Assembly (NCBI RefSeq): GCF_014145635.1
Contig: NZ_JACHTC010000004.1
Location: 62,001 to 126,000 of the forward strand
Length of the DNA stretch: 64,000 bases
Direction of reading: 5' to 3'
Source of the DNA: Myroides sp. WP-1
GTDB taxonomy: Bacteria > Bacteroidota > Bacteroidia > Flavobacteriales > Flavobacteriaceae
Shown here: positions 34,330-43,403 of the stretch, piece after piece
Position numbering within the stretch: the stretch's first letter is position 1
Layout of the letters: each line of letters starts with the position of its first letter
Notes under the pieces: generated by a model
What the model saw: the letters and a program-made list of their open reading frames with translations, nothing else
Database searches by the model: none
What the model was told of the DNA's origin: nothing
Program-made: the position numbers and the translations under genes

Positions 34330-35331
34330 ATGAAAACAAGAGTAGGTATCAATGGGTTTGGACGTATTGGACGTCTAATGTTGAGAGAGGTAGTAAAGAG
34401 AAATGATATAGAAATCGTAGCAGTGAATGATTTAATGGCAGTTGATCAATTGGCGTATTTAATCAAGTACGATTCTGTACACGGTCGTTTTGACGGTACA
34501 GTAGAAGTTGTGGATGGTCATTTAATCGTCAATGGAAAAGAAATTCGAGTAACTGCAGAGCGAGATCCTTTGTTGTTGAAATGGGATGAAGTGAAAGTAG
34601 ATGTTGTTGCGGACTGTACAGGAGTATTTAAAGACCTGGAAGGCGCGCAAAAACACATTGATGCTGGAGCAAAAAAAGTATTGATTTCTTCTCCATCTCC
34701 AGACGCACCTATGTTTGTTATGGGAGTGAATGAGAAGGAGTTAAAAGCAACGGATACGATTGTTTCTAATGCTTCTTGTACTACAAACTGTTTAGCGCCA
34801 TTGGCAAAAGTGTTGAATGACTCTTTTGGAATTGTCGAAGGATTGATGACAACCATTCACGCCGCTACAGCTACTCAATACACAGTTGACGGACCATCTA
34901 AAAAAGATTTTAGAGGAGGACGTTCAGCGATGAACAATATTATTCCAGCTTCTACGGGTGCTGCAAAAGCAGTCGGAAAGGTAATTCCTGCACTAAAAGG
35001 GAAGATTACGGGAATGTCTATGCGTGTTCCTACAGCAGATGTATCAGTAGTAGATTTGACAGTAAAATTAGCGAAATCAACTTCTTACGAAGAAGTAATG
35101 GCTGTTTTAAAACGCGCAAGTGAAAATGAGTTGAAGGGAATTATGGCCTTTGTAGAAGATGATGTTGTTTCTCAAGACTTTGTTTCGGATACACATACGT
35201 GTATTATTGATGCTAAAGCCGGTATTGCGTTGAACGAAACTTTTTATAAATTCGTTGCTTGGTACGATAACGAATATGGTTATGCTGCTAAAATGGTAGA
35301 TATGGCTGTATTGTTAACGGCTGTTAAGTAA
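34330..35331 (+). CDS. gap: Glyceraldehyde-3-phosphate dehydrogenase, type I
   Basis: 333 residues. NAD-binding [16 protein letters not shown] at the N-terminus, catalytic cysteine in [18 protein letters not shown] (about residue 154), partner His in [15 protein letters not shown], and C-terminal [18 protein letters not shown]. It converts glyceraldehyde 3-phosphate to 1,3-bisphosphoglycerate. The Asp-type dinucleotide loop ([10 protein letters not shown]) suggests NAD rather than NADP. Second gene of the glycolytic run, 26 bases after pfkA. Confidence 0.97.
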   Translation: MKTRVGINGFGRIGRLMLREVVKRNDIEIVAVNDLMAVDQLAYLIKYDSVHGRFDGTVEVVDGHLIVNGKEIRVTAERDPLLLKWDEVKVDVVADCTGVFKDLEGAQKHIDAGAKKVLISSPSPDAPMFVMGVNEKELKATDTIVSNASCTTNCLAPLAKVLNDSFGIVEGLMTTIHAATATQYTVDGPSKKDFRGGRSAMNNIIPASTGAAKAVGKVIPALKGKITGMSMRVPTADVSVVDLTVKLAKSTSYEEVMAVLKRASENELKGIMAFVEDDVVSQDFVSDTHTCIIDAKAGIALNETFYKFVAWYDNEYGYAAKMVDMAVLLTAVK

Positions 35332-35343
35332 TACATCAAACAA

Positions 35344-36189
35344 ATGAAAATAATCGTCGATAGCGGTTCTACAAAAGCAGATTGGATCTTTTTTGATCAA
35401 GAGAATAAAGTACTAACTTCGGTGACAAGCCTTGGGCTTAATCCCGAAGTTATTACATTAGAGGAGTTTCATACACGCGTTAATACCGTACCGGATATTG
35501 CTAAAAATAAAGATAAAGTGACTCAACTTTATTTTTATGGATCGGGTTGTGGGTCGAATCGAAGTAAAACAACAGTACGCGACTTCTTTACCTCTTATTT
35601 TTCTAATTGCCAGTCGATTAACGTACATGAAGATACGTATGCAGCGGTTTATGCAACAGTAGGTAAAAGTGAAAAGGGAATTGTGTGTATCAATGGAACA
35701 GGCTCGAATGTGTCTTTTTACGACGGAGAAACGATCCAGCAAAAAGTGCAATCACTCGGTTATATGGCTATGGATGATTGCAGTGGTAGCGCTCTAGGAC
35801 GATTGATGATCAAAGCTTTGTTTTTAAACTACATGCCTACAGTTTTGGCAAAGAAATTTACACAGAAGTACGATTTAGATGCGGATGTTGTGAAGTATAA
35901 CTTTTACAAAAAAGAAAATCCAAACGCTTATTTAGCGTCTTTTTTGCCCTTTTTAATTGAACATAAAGACCATCCTTTTTTTCAAGCAATGATTGAAGAA
36001 CAAGTCGTATTCTTTGTAGAACATTATATTAAAAGTCATCCAGAAGCGAGTAGTGTACCGGTTCATTTTGTAGGGTCAGTCGCTTATTTTTTACAAGATG
36101 AATTTAAAGCGGTTTTGCTTAAAAATGACATAACAGTTGGAAAAATCATTCAGAAACCCTTGGATGGATTAATTGATTACCACAAATAG
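35344..36189 (+). CDS. BadF/BcrA-type ATPase, N-acetylglucosamine-kinase-like
   Basis: 281 residues of the ASKHA (sugar kinase/Hsp70/actin) fold. Phosphate-1 motif IIVDSGSTKADWIFFD at the N-terminus, GKSEKGIVCINGTGSN near residue 110 and GYMAMDDCSGSALGRLMIKAL near 140 match the BadF/BadG/BcrA/BcrD family, whose best-studied relatives here are N-acetylglucosamine kinases. It probably phosphorylates an amino sugar or glucose-like substrate. It sits 12 bases after gap and 7 before mgsA, so it is likely an entry kinase into the glycolytic pathway encoded by its neighbours. Substrate is not provable from sequence. Confidence 0.85.
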   Translation: MKIIVDSGSTKADWIFFDQENKVLTSVTSLGLNPEVITLEEFHTRVNTVPDIAKNKDKVTQLYFYGSGCGSNRSKTTVRDFFTSYFSNCQSINVHEDTYAAVYATVGKSEKGIVCINGTGSNVSFYDGETIQQKVQSLGYMAMDDCSGSALGRLMIKALFLNYMPTVLAKKFTQKYDLDADVVKYNFYKKENPNAYLASFLPFLIEHKDHPFFQAMIEEQVVFFVEHYIKSHPEASSVPVHFVGSVAYFLQDEFKAVLLKNDITVGKIIQKPLDGLIDYHK

Positions 36190-36196
36190 AAATAAA

Positions 36197-36562
36197 ATGG
36201 AAATAGCAATCATTGCCCATGACGGTAAAAAAGATGAAATGTTGACTTTTATTCAAAAGAACAGAGCAATTTTATCTAGAGCAGGAATAACGTTAATCGC
36301 TACAGGAACAACGGGAGGTATCGCTCAAAAAGAAGGTTTTGAAGTGTTGCGTATGCTTTCTGGACCACTAGGAGGAGATGCCCAAATAGCAGCTCGTGTA
36401 GCAGAAGGAAAGACGAATATGGTGCTGTTTTTTAAAGACCCATTGGGAAAACACGCCCACGAACCTGATATTAATATGTTACTCCGCGTTTGCGATGTAC
36501 ACAACGTTCCTTTAGCAACGAATGAAGCAAGTGCGCAGTTGTTGCTGAAGGCGATAGAGTAG
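36197..36562 (+). CDS. mgsA: Methylglyoxal synthase
   Basis: 121 residues from the ATG at 36197 (MEIAIIAHDGKKDEM); the frame is open a few codons further up, but that would overlap the previous gene. Family motifs: IAHDGKKDEM with the catalytic Asp/His neighbourhood, LIATGTTGGIAQ (phosphate loop), LSGPLGGDAQIAARVAEG and FFKDPLGKHAHEPDINMLLR with the conserved Asp and His residues. The enzyme converts dihydroxyacetone phosphate to methylglyoxal and phosphate, bypassing lower glycolysis when phosphate is limiting. Its co-transcription with pfkA and gap places the bypass and the main route under one control. Confidence 0.93.
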   Translation: MEIAIIAHDGKKDEMLTFIQKNRAILSRAGITLIATGTTGGIAQKEGFEVLRMLSGPLGGDAQIAARVAEGKTNMVLFFKDPLGKHAHEPDINMLLRVCDVHNVPLATNEASAQLLLKAIE

Positions 36563-36589
36563 TTTACGGTTACCGGTAAACTGTAAACT
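36562..36589. repeat. Heptamer repeat, copy 3
   Basis: Four 7-mers, GTTTACG GTTACCG GTAAACT GTAAACT, start at the last base of the mgsA stop codon and run to the terminator. They share phase and consensus with the arrays at 3465-3488 and, on the reverse strand, 2969-2996. Confidence 0.55.
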
Positions 36590-36594
36590 AAAAA

Positions 36595-36624
36595 AAGGGT
36601 GTCCCAATCAGGACACCCTTTTTT
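36595..36624 (+). terminator. Bidirectional intrinsic terminator
   Basis: AAGGGTGTCC (36596-36605) pairs perfectly with GGACACCCTT (36612-36621) across a 6-base loop, with an A-run before and a T-run after. It closes the glycolytic operon and the convergent lptD-ridA unit, whose last stop is at 36625. Confidence 0.92.
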
Positions 36625-37008
36625 TTATTTTGTAGCAATCATTGAAATCTCAACATTGACATTGCGCGGTAATTTTACCACCTGAATACACTCACGTGCT
36701 GGAGCTGTTTCTGCTTGGAAGAAGCTACCGTAAATTTCATTTACTTGGGCAAAATCATTCATATCAGTTAAGAAAATTGTTGCTTTTACAACGTTTTCAA
36801 ATGTCATTCCCGCTTCTGTTAAAATGGCTTTTAAATTAGCCATAACTTGTTTAGCTTCATCTCCAATTCCCGTTGTAACTAGTGTTTCAGTAGCTTGGTT
36901 AAATGGAATTTGACCAGAGATGAACAATAAATCGCCAACGAATACAGAATGGTTATAAGGGCCAATAGGTTTAGGTGCTTGATCTGAGTTTATGATTGTT
37001 TTTTTCAT
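36625..37008 (-). CDS. RidA-family enamine/imine deaminase
   Basis: 127 residues. The full family pattern is present: GPYNHSVFVGDLLFISGQIPF near residue 18, NLKAILTEAGMTFENVVKATIFL and the C-terminal APARECIQVVKLPRNVNVEISMIA with the conserved Arg that binds the substrate carboxylate. RidA hydrolyses reactive 2-aminoacrylate and related imines made by PLP enzymes such as serine dehydratases. It follows lptD by 12 bases and is probably co-transcribed with it, an association that seems incidental. Confidence 0.92.
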   Translation of the reverse strand: MKKTIINSDQAPKPIGPYNHSVFVGDLLFISGQIPFNQATETLVTTGIGDEAKQVMANLKAILTEAGMTFENVVKATIFLTDMNDFAQVNEIYGSFFQAETAPARECIQVVKLPRNVNVEISMIATK

Positions 37009-37020
37009 GCTTATATTGAA

Positions 37021-39711
37021 TTAAAAATAGCGTTTATCTGGAGCTTTTCGCTTTTCCCACTTGATATCACTCAACATAGACGATTTGATTCCAATAAAGA
37101 AGCCCCAACTTGTATAAGCTCCAATAGGAACCCAAGTGAAGTCCATACGCCAACTCAGTAAATCGCGTTCAAAACGCAACTGAGTAAATGTAACCCCTTT
37201 TTGTACAAAATCGTAACCCGAAGAGAATCCTACTTTCCAACGGGGTGTAAGTTCAATGTTTCCAGACATCATAACCGAGTTGTTGGAAATTTCGTTTTGT
37301 CTTGCCGAGTTGTTGTAAGTCAACGAGTAAGCAAAAGTTAAATCCCACGGTAGTTTAGCATTGTAAAAGCCTTCAAAAGGACGATCTTCTTTATTGCCAA
37401 ACATACTTTGTCTGTTGTCGCCAAGATTACCCGCCTGACCAAATAAATCATCACCACGCCCCCCATTGTCAACAGAGTTTTGGTTTGGTTTTTCCGTATT
37501 GCCAAAAAGAGGGTCTCGGCTTGACATCGACCAGTTTACTGTTACGTTGGCACTTGTTAAACGGAATAAACTACCACCGTTATTGATGTTGAACATATCA
37601 ATACGTTGATTGTTGTTGTTTAGTGCATAAGGGTCTAAAGTCATACCCAAGTTAATCTGCATTTTATCTTTGAAAAGTGCCGTACCTGTAGATACACGCA
37701 TTGGCGCCCATTTCAAGGAATCGGCAGACATATTATAGCTAGTAGAAAGGTTTAAGTTGTTCAGTAACATTACTTTTCTAAACCCATCCTTCTCCTCATC
37801 GTCTCTTACCTTTGCCTCAAACGTATTACTTACTCCCATGTTTAACATATTGGAGTTTGTCTTACCTGGAGCACCGAATAATCCTCCTTGAAAACGCGTA
37901 TAATCTTGCATGGTCATACCCGTTGCATCAATGGCATAAGTGTCGTAGTACTTGTCAAAACTAGGCGTATAGGAATATCCCATTGTTGGACGCATCACGT
38001 GGCGAATAGCCTGAATTTTACTGTCCTTGCTAAAATTAAAAGTACCGTAAATTGTAGTACCAATATTGGTACTCAAATTATATGTGCTGAAGCGATCAAA
38101 CCCATTAACGCGAATATCTTCTACTCTGTTTGTTTCAGCGTTGTATTGTTTTTTTTGCGTATTAAATACCCAAACTTCATTATAACTACCACCTGCTGTT
38201 ACAGAGAAGTGTTTAAATAGCTTAAAGTTGGTAGTGATGGGAATCGTGTGTTGGAATCCCGTGTTTAAACTGTCAAACATTGCTTGTTTAAAGAAGTTGT
38301 CTTCGTGAATATCCACGCGGTTTTCTCCTCTAACGCTATAAGAAAGGTTTAAGTTTTTAATTAACCCTTTTTTAGAACCGTTCTTAGGTGCAAAAGGGAA
38401 CATACGATCAACACTTACCTGCATAGTAGGTAGAGACATGTTTATACGTCCTGTATTGGTAGATTGTGAATGTGTCGCTGAGAGAGACATATTCACCTGT
38501 GGAGTACTCTCAAAGGTCTTAGAATAACTAATGGAAGAGTTCATCGTGTTGTTTAATGAAGCCCCAACGTTGTAAGAGTTATTCGACTGTCTGAAGTATT
38601 TACCACTACCCATGTTTACCGAGGCAGAAAAACGCGACCCAGGGTTGGCTTTAGCATCTTGAGAGTGATTCCATTGAATATTGTAAATCGTGTTTTTTTG
38701 ATAATCGGGTAGACCCCTTTCGCTGAAGACGTTATTTTCATAACGGATTAATACACGACCATTGTATTTATAGCGGTTGGCATACGAACTGCTTGTACGT
38801 AAGGCCCAACTACCATTGGTGTAGTAATCCCCTTGTAAGGTTAAATCTGCTTTTTCACTCATAGCGAAATAGTACCCTCCATTTTGTAAGTAATACCCTT
38901 GTTGATTAGTTTCCCCTACACTGGGAATAATAAATCCCGATTCTGCCTTTTCCGACATAGGAAAGAAGGCAAAAGGAAGTCCAAGCGGAGTAGGAACGTC
39001 AGCGATAACCATGTTCGTTGGTCCAACGACAACTTTTTTATTGGGTACTAATTTTACTTTTTTCGTCTTAAAATAGTATTCCGGATCATCCAAATCTTTA
39101 GCGGTAGTGAAGATTACATCTTCCATGAAATAAACCGAGTCATTTTCCTTTTTTGTCATGCCCGATTTAATGTTGAACTCCCCTTGAGAAGTTCTCGACT
39201 GCCATACTAAAGCTCGTTGTGACTTTGTGTTGTACACAATAGAATCAGGTTCTACAATTTGCCCTCCTTGTTTGAAAACAGGAGCTTGACTTAAATTTCC
39301 TACACTGTCTTTAATACGACCAGCGTAAATTTGATTTTGTTCGTAATTGAATACAATAATACCTGCTGTTAGTTCAAAATCTTGATACTTCAGCTCTGCT
39401 TCATTGTATAATGTGATCTGTTTTTTCTTTTGATCAAGCTTATTGTAGTCTTTTGCTTTACGGAAAACAATATCTTCTAGATAACCCTTAACTGGTGGTT
39501 TTATACTGTCTTTTACCCCCTTTTTTGCAGCTAAAGAGTCCTGCAAAGGGACAATAGTATCTGTAGCCAAACCATCAAGTGGTTTAGGGTCTTTTGTGTT
39601 GACTCTCAGTGAAGTAGTTGTTTTGTTGAACTCTTGAGCTTTCACTCTAGGGAACGAAAATATCCCTAAAACAAACAAAACAATGACGATATTAAAAATA
39701 TTAGTACGCAA
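37021..39711 (-). CDS. lptD: LPS-assembly outer-membrane protein LptD, Bacteroidota type
   Basis: 896 residues. A signal peptide (about 1-25, ending RVKAQEF) is followed by an OstA/LptA-like periplasmic region (about 85-270, with ITLYNEAELKYQDFELTAG and IYAGRIKDSVGN) and a long beta-barrel (to the C-terminus). The pattern LGLPFAFFPMSEKAESGFIIP is typical of putative LptD proteins in this phylum. LptD inserts lipopolysaccharide into the outer leaflet. The only start in frame is a TTG at 39711-39709; an in-frame TAG lies six codons upstream. This TTG also forms the end of a TAGATTTG promoter-like element, so either the promoter or the start is uncertain. ridA follows. Confidence 0.88.
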   Translation of the reverse strand: MRTNIFNIVIVLFVLGIFSFPRVKAQEFNKTTTSLRVNTKDPKPLDGLATDTIVPLQDSLAAKKGVKDSIKPPVKGYLEDIVFRKAKDYNKLDQKKKQITLYNEAELKYQDFELTAGIIVFNYEQNQIYAGRIKDSVGNLSQAPVFKQGGQIVEPDSIVYNTKSQRALVWQSRTSQGEFNIKSGMTKKENDSVYFMEDVIFTTAKDLDDPEYYFKTKKVKLVPNKKVVVGPTNMVIADVPTPLGLPFAFFPMSEKAESGFIIPSVGETNQQGYYLQNGGYYFAMSEKADLTLQGDYYTNGSWALRTSSSYANRYKYNGRVLIRYENNVFSERGLPDYQKNTIYNIQWNHSQDAKANPGSRFSASVNMGSGKYFRQSNNSYNVGASLNNTMNSSISYSKTFESTPQVNMSLSATHSQSTNTGRINMSLPTMQVSVDRMFPFAPKNGSKKGLIKNLNLSYSVRGENRVDIHEDNFFKQAMFDSLNTGFQHTIPITTNFKLFKHFSVTAGGSYNEVWVFNTQKKQYNAETNRVEDIRVNGFDRFSTYNLSTNIGTTIYGTFNFSKDSKIQAIRHVMRPTMGYSYTPSFDKYYDTYAIDATGMTMQDYTRFQGGLFGAPGKTNSNMLNMGVSNTFEAKVRDDEEKDGFRKVMLLNNLNLSTSYNMSADSLKWAPMRVSTGTALFKDKMQINLGMTLDPYALNNNNQRIDMFNINNGGSLFRLTSANVTVNWSMSSRDPLFGNTEKPNQNSVDNGGRGDDLFGQAGNLGDNRQSMFGNKEDRPFEGFYNAKLPWDLTFAYSLTYNNSARQNEISNNSVMMSGNIELTPRWKVGFSSGYDFVQKGVTFTQLRFERDLLSWRMDFTWVPIGAYTSWGFFIGIKSSMLSDIKWEKRKAPDKRYF

Positions 39712-39716
39712 ATCTA
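39709..39716 (-). promoter_or_regulatory. TAnnTTTG-like element overlapping the lptD start
   Basis: TAGATTTG followed by CG on the minus strand. Its last three bases are the presumed TTG start codon of lptD, so it cannot drive the full-length gene; a promoter further upstream must exist if the TTG is correct. Confidence 0.3.
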
Positions 39717-39727
39717 TGAATATGTGC

Positions 39728-39735
39728 TATTTTTG
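39728..39735 (+). promoter_or_regulatory. TAnnTTTG promoter element of the amidase gene
   Basis: TATTTTTG on the plus strand, 99 bases upstream of the amidase ATG at 39835. Exact match to the -7 consensus; the leader would be about 95 bases. Confidence 0.5.
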
Positions 39736-39834
39736 TAAAATCAAACCCGTTGTTTTTAACGTGTCAAACTTACATATATTTTTTCTGAAAAATGTAATTT
39801 AATTTATATTAAACGAATTCTAAACGACTTTTTT

Positions 39835-40977
39835 ATGAACAATAGAGTTGCTAAATTGCTGTTAGTTTTTTCTTTCCTATGCTTTACGGTTGCTACCTTA
39901 GGGCAAAATAAAAAATTTAAAGTAGTATTAGATCCAGGCCATGGTGGAAAAGATTCCGGAACCAACCACTCTAGAAATGTAGAGAAAGATATTGTGTTGG
40001 CTGTGGCTTTAGAAACTGGAAAGATTCTTGCGAAATATAAAGATATTGAGGTGATTTATACTCGAGACAAAGATGTCTTTGTAGAAGTAAAACAACGCTC
40101 AGTCATTGCCAATGATAAAGGAGGAAATGTTTTTGTATCTATTCACTGTAATGGTGTGGATGGCAATGCGGCCTATGGAACAGAGACGTATGTTATGGGT
40201 TTGAGTAAAAACAAATCTAACTTAGATGTCGCGAAAAAAGAGAACTCTGTTATTATGATGGAGGACGACTATAAAACAAAATATGCTGGTTTTGATCCAA
40301 GCGCTCCAGAGTCAATTATTGGTTTGACGTTGATGCAAGAAGATTACATCCAACAAAGTATCGATTTGGCGAGTCGTGTACAAGATGGGTTTACCTATGA
40401 TTTAAAACGAAAGAACAGAGGGGTAAAACAAGGACCTTTCTGGGTTTTGCACGGTGCTTTTATGCCGAGTATTTTGATTGAATTAGGTTTTGTCTCAAAC
40501 AAAGACGAAGGTGCATATTTAACGTCTACTAAAGGACAAAAAGAATTAGCAGAATCGATTGCTAAAGGAATTATCGAATACAAAAACGCGTATTATGGTG
40601 GCGATGCAACAGTAAGCTTGAGTACTACGCCGAGTACATCAACAACCACTTCTTCGGAGTCGACTTCAACGAAAACAACAAAAACAAAGACAGAAACAAA
40701 ATCAACAGCTACAACAACGACAAAAGGTGTGATTTTTAAAGTGCAAATCGCCGCTAGTTCCCGTGTTTTAGAGTTAAAGCCTAAAAATTTTAAGGGGTTA
40801 AGTAATGTGACAATGGAAAAAGGTACTTCCGTTAATAAGTATTTTTACTCTCAAACATCAGATTACAATGAAGCTAAAAAACGCCTTGAAGAAGCTAAGG
40901 CAAAAGGACATAGCTCTTCTTTTATAGTGGCTTATAAAGATGGAAAGAGCATTTCGGTAGAGGAGGCATTGAAATAA
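39835..40977 (+). CDS. N-acetylmuramoyl-L-alanine amidase (Amidase_3) with Thr/Ser linker
   Basis: 380 residues. Signal peptide (about 1-22, ending TLGQNK). The Amidase_3 domain (about 28-250) has the zinc motifs VLDPGHGGKDSGT (His), NVEKDIVLAVALE (Glu) and FVSIHCNGVDG (His), and the catalytic Glu in SILIELGFVSNKDE. A Thr/Ser/Lys-rich linker (about 258-298) leads to a C-terminal SPOR-like segment (about 300-380, starting FKVQIAASSRVL). The enzyme cleaves the peptide from muramic acid during septal peptidoglycan splitting; the tail may direct it to denuded septal glycan. It is divergent from lptD. Confidence 0.93.
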   Translation: MNNRVAKLLLVFSFLCFTVATLGQNKKFKVVLDPGHGGKDSGTNHSRNVEKDIVLAVALETGKILAKYKDIEVIYTRDKDVFVEVKQRSVIANDKGGNVFVSIHCNGVDGNAAYGTETYVMGLSKNKSNLDVAKKENSVIMMEDDYKTKYAGFDPSAPESIIGLTLMQEDYIQQSIDLASRVQDGFTYDLKRKNRGVKQGPFWVLHGAFMPSILIELGFVSNKDEGAYLTSTKGQKELAESIAKGIIEYKNAYYGGDATVSLSTTPSTSTTTSSESTSTKTTKTKTETKSTATTTTKGVIFKVQIAASSRVLELKPKNFKGLSNVTMEKGTSVNKYFYSQTSDYNEAKKRLEEAKAKGHSSSFIVAYKDGKSISVEEALK

Positions 40978-41003
40978 ACACTGCTTTTTATAAAATAAAA
41001 GTT

Positions 41004-41011
41004 TATTTTTG
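41004..41011 (+). promoter_or_regulatory. TAnnTTTG promoter element of the MlaD/Fe-S gene run
   Basis: TATTTTTG followed by CG, 25 bases before the TTG start at 41036. It overlaps the first codon of the longer open frame beginning at 41009, supporting the later start. Confidence 0.65.
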
Positions 41012-41035
41012 CGTGTTATAAAAAAATATAGAGTT

Positions 41036-41950
41036 TTGAAAATATCTAGAGAAATTAGAACAGCTATTTTAGTATTAGGAGCGATTGCTTTATTTATTTG
41101 GGGATATTCTTTTTTAGACGGAAGAAATATTTTTGATAATAGTACTAAATATTATGTTGAATATGATAACGTTGAAGGACTGACAACATCTTCTAATGTA
41201 ACAATTAACGGATTAGTAGTGGGAAAGGTCTCTCGTATCAATATTAACGCACAAACAGGAAAACTTGTTGTGGAGTTAATGATGTCTCATCCTATTAGCA
41301 TTGCGAAATCGAGTGTAGCTACAATCTACTCTCCTGGTTTAATAGGAGGAAAGGGAATTTCGATCGATCCAAAATTCGGTAATACGGATTATGCAGAATC
41401 GGGTCATTATTTAAAAGGAGAAGTACAATTCGATATTACGGAGAAATTAGTAGGGGAATTAGAACCACTAAAAACAAAAGTAGACGAAGTATTACAAAAT
41501 GCAAATGCAATGCTACTTGCAGTGAATGGCATTCTAGACGAGCAAATGCAAGCGGATTTAAAATCGAGTGTAGCTGAGTTGAAAGGAACATTGGCTGGTG
41601 CGAATAAGTTGATGCGTGGTGTAGAACCACAATTGAACGGAACTATGGCAAATTTAAATGTGATGAGTAAAAATTTCGTTGGACTTTCTCAAGAGTTGAA
41701 CGAATTGGATATTAATGGAACATTTGCTAACTTACAACAAGCTTCGGCTAATATCGACAAAATTCTTGCTGATATTGAGAATGGAAATGGTTCTGTAGGT
41801 AAACTATTAAAAGACGAAGAATTATATAATAACCTAACAGGTGCTTCGAAAGAATTGGAGCTATTAATGCGCGATTTAAAAGAACATCCGAAGCGTTACG
41901 TTCATTTTTCTATTTTTGGTAAGAAAGCGACGCCTTACCAAGAAAAATAA
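41036..41950 (+). CDS. MCE/MlaD-family lipid-transport protein
   Basis: 304 residues from a TTG start at 41036 (reading MKISREIRTAILVLGAIALF), the point at which homologs begin. One N-terminal membrane anchor (about 6-26) is followed by an MCE domain (about 38-118, with VTINGLVVGKVSRININ and SVATIYSPGLIGGKGI) and a long alpha-helical region (about 140-290) with a repeated Asn-rich pattern. MCE proteins form hexameric tunnels that shuttle phospholipids between membranes (Mla-type). No permease or ATPase of an Mla operon is adjacent. Instead two Fe-S proteins follow, an arrangement I believe recurs in Flavobacteriaceae. A non-ATG start is unusual but well supported. Confidence 0.88.
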   Translation: MKISREIRTAILVLGAIALFIWGYSFLDGRNIFDNSTKYYVEYDNVEGLTTSSNVTINGLVVGKVSRININAQTGKLVVELMMSHPISIAKSSVATIYSPGLIGGKGISIDPKFGNTDYAESGHYLKGEVQFDITEKLVGELEPLKTKVDEVLQNANAMLLAVNGILDEQMQADLKSSVAELKGTLAGANKLMRGVEPQLNGTMANLNVMSKNFVGLSQELNELDINGTFANLQQASANIDKILADIENGNGSVGKLLKDEELYNNLTGASKELELLMRDLKEHPKRYVHFSIFGKKATPYQEK

Positions 41951-42020
41951 GATTCATCGAAATTTAGAACCAATCTAACCAAAAAAACTAACAACTTTAC
42001 AGAAACAATTTATTACAACT

Positions 42021-43346
42021 ATGCAGTATTTAGGCCAAGCATTATTTTTAGTATTACTTATAGCTGGATTTGGCTTCTTTATTCGAAATGTAAAGAAATT
42101 AATTCGCAATATTAAGTTAGGTCGAGACATAGACCGCACCGATAGACCTAAAGAAAGATGGCGCAATATGATTCGCGTGGCATTGGGACAATCCAAAATG
42201 GTAAAACGCCCGATACCTGCGATTTTACACATCTTTGTGTATGTAGGATTCGTGATCATCAATATCGAAATGCTCGAAATTATTGTAGATGGATTATTCG
42301 GTACACACCGCGCATTTAGCTTTTTAGGTGCAGCCTACAATGTACTTATTGCGTGTTTTGAAGTGTTAGCGTTTTTAGTTATTTTTGGTGTAGCTGTTTT
42401 TTGGATTCGAAGAAACATACTGAAATTAAAGCGCTTAAACCAACCTGAACTAGAAGGATGGGCAAAACGCGATGCCAATAACATTATTTATATCGAATCG
42501 ATCTTGATGGTTTTCTTCTTGGTGATGAACGCAGCAGATCACTTCTTACAAGTAAATAACTATTCTCATTATACTGCCGCAGGATCATTTCCAATTTCAG
42601 GTTTATTAAGCCCGATATTTAATGGAATGGATTTTACAACTGTTGCTTTTATCGAGCGTTTTTGTTGGTGGGCACACATTATTGGAGTTATGTTCTTTAT
42701 GAACTATTTATACTACTCGAAACACTTACACATTTTCTTGGCATTCCCAAATACCTATTATGCGAATTTAGAACCGCAAGGAGAATTTGATAACTTAGAA
42801 TCTGTGAAGAATGAGGTAGCCTTGATGATGGACCCTAATGCAGATCCGTTTGCAGCACCAGCTGAACCAGCAGGCGAACCAGAGAAATTTGGTGCACAAG
42901 ATGTGATGGACTTAAATTGGGTGCAGTTGATGAACGCATACTCTTGTACAGAGTGTGGTAGATGTACTTCATCTTGTCCGCAAAACACAACAGGGAAAAA
43001 ATTGTCTCCACGTAAGATTATGATGTCAACACGTGATCGTTTGGAAGACGTAAGCAAAATATTAGATGCAAACAATGGTAAGTTTGTAGACGATGGAAAA
43101 ACACTGTTAAACGATTATATTACACCTGAAGAACTTTGGGCGTGTAATACGTGTAATGCATGTGTGGAAGAATGTCCTATCGATATTAGCCCTTTATCTA
43201 TTATTATGGATATGAGAAGATTCTTAGTAATGGAACAAAGTGCTGCGCCAATTGAACTAAACAATATGATGCAGAATATCGAAAACAATGGCGCACCATG
43301 GCAGTATAACCAAATGGATCGCTTAAACTGGAAGGACGAAAACTAA
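42021..43346 (+). CDS. Membrane-bound 4Fe-4S protein, HdrC/GlpC-like
   Basis: 441 residues. Several N-terminal membrane helices (about 3-22, 72-92, 105-135, 158-180, 215-240) resemble the NarI-like cytochrome-type anchor. The C-terminal half carries two 4Fe-4S motifs, CTECGRCTSSCPQNTTGK (about 311) and CNTCNACVEECPIDISPLS (about 376). This domain mix is seen in the iron-sulfur subunits of heterodisulfide-reductase-like and glycolate/lactate oxidase-like membrane electron-transfer complexes. It probably passes electrons between a soluble donor and the quinone pool together with the next gene product. It starts 70 bases after the MlaD gene. The donor is unknown. Confidence 0.85.
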   Translation: MQYLGQALFLVLLIAGFGFFIRNVKKLIRNIKLGRDIDRTDRPKERWRNMIRVALGQSKMVKRPIPAILHIFVYVGFVIINIEMLEIIVDGLFGTHRAFSFLGAAYNVLIACFEVLAFLVIFGVAVFWIRRNILKLKRLNQPELEGWAKRDANNIIYIESILMVFFLVMNAADHFLQVNNYSHYTAAGSFPISGLLSPIFNGMDFTTVAFIERFCWWAHIIGVMFFMNYLYYSKHLHIFLAFPNTYYANLEPQGEFDNLESVKNEVALMMDPNADPFAAPAEPAGEPEKFGAQDVMDLNWVQLMNAYSCTECGRCTSSCPQNTTGKKLSPRKIMMSTRDRLEDVSKILDANNGKFVDDGKTLLNDYITPEELWACNTCNACVEECPIDISPLSIIMDMRRFLVMEQSAAPIELNNMMQNIENNGAPWQYNQMDRLNWKDEN

Positions 43347-43403
43347 TTAACTAACAAGATAAATTGACAACTGCTGTTGATTTTAAATAGACACCAATAA
43401 ATT

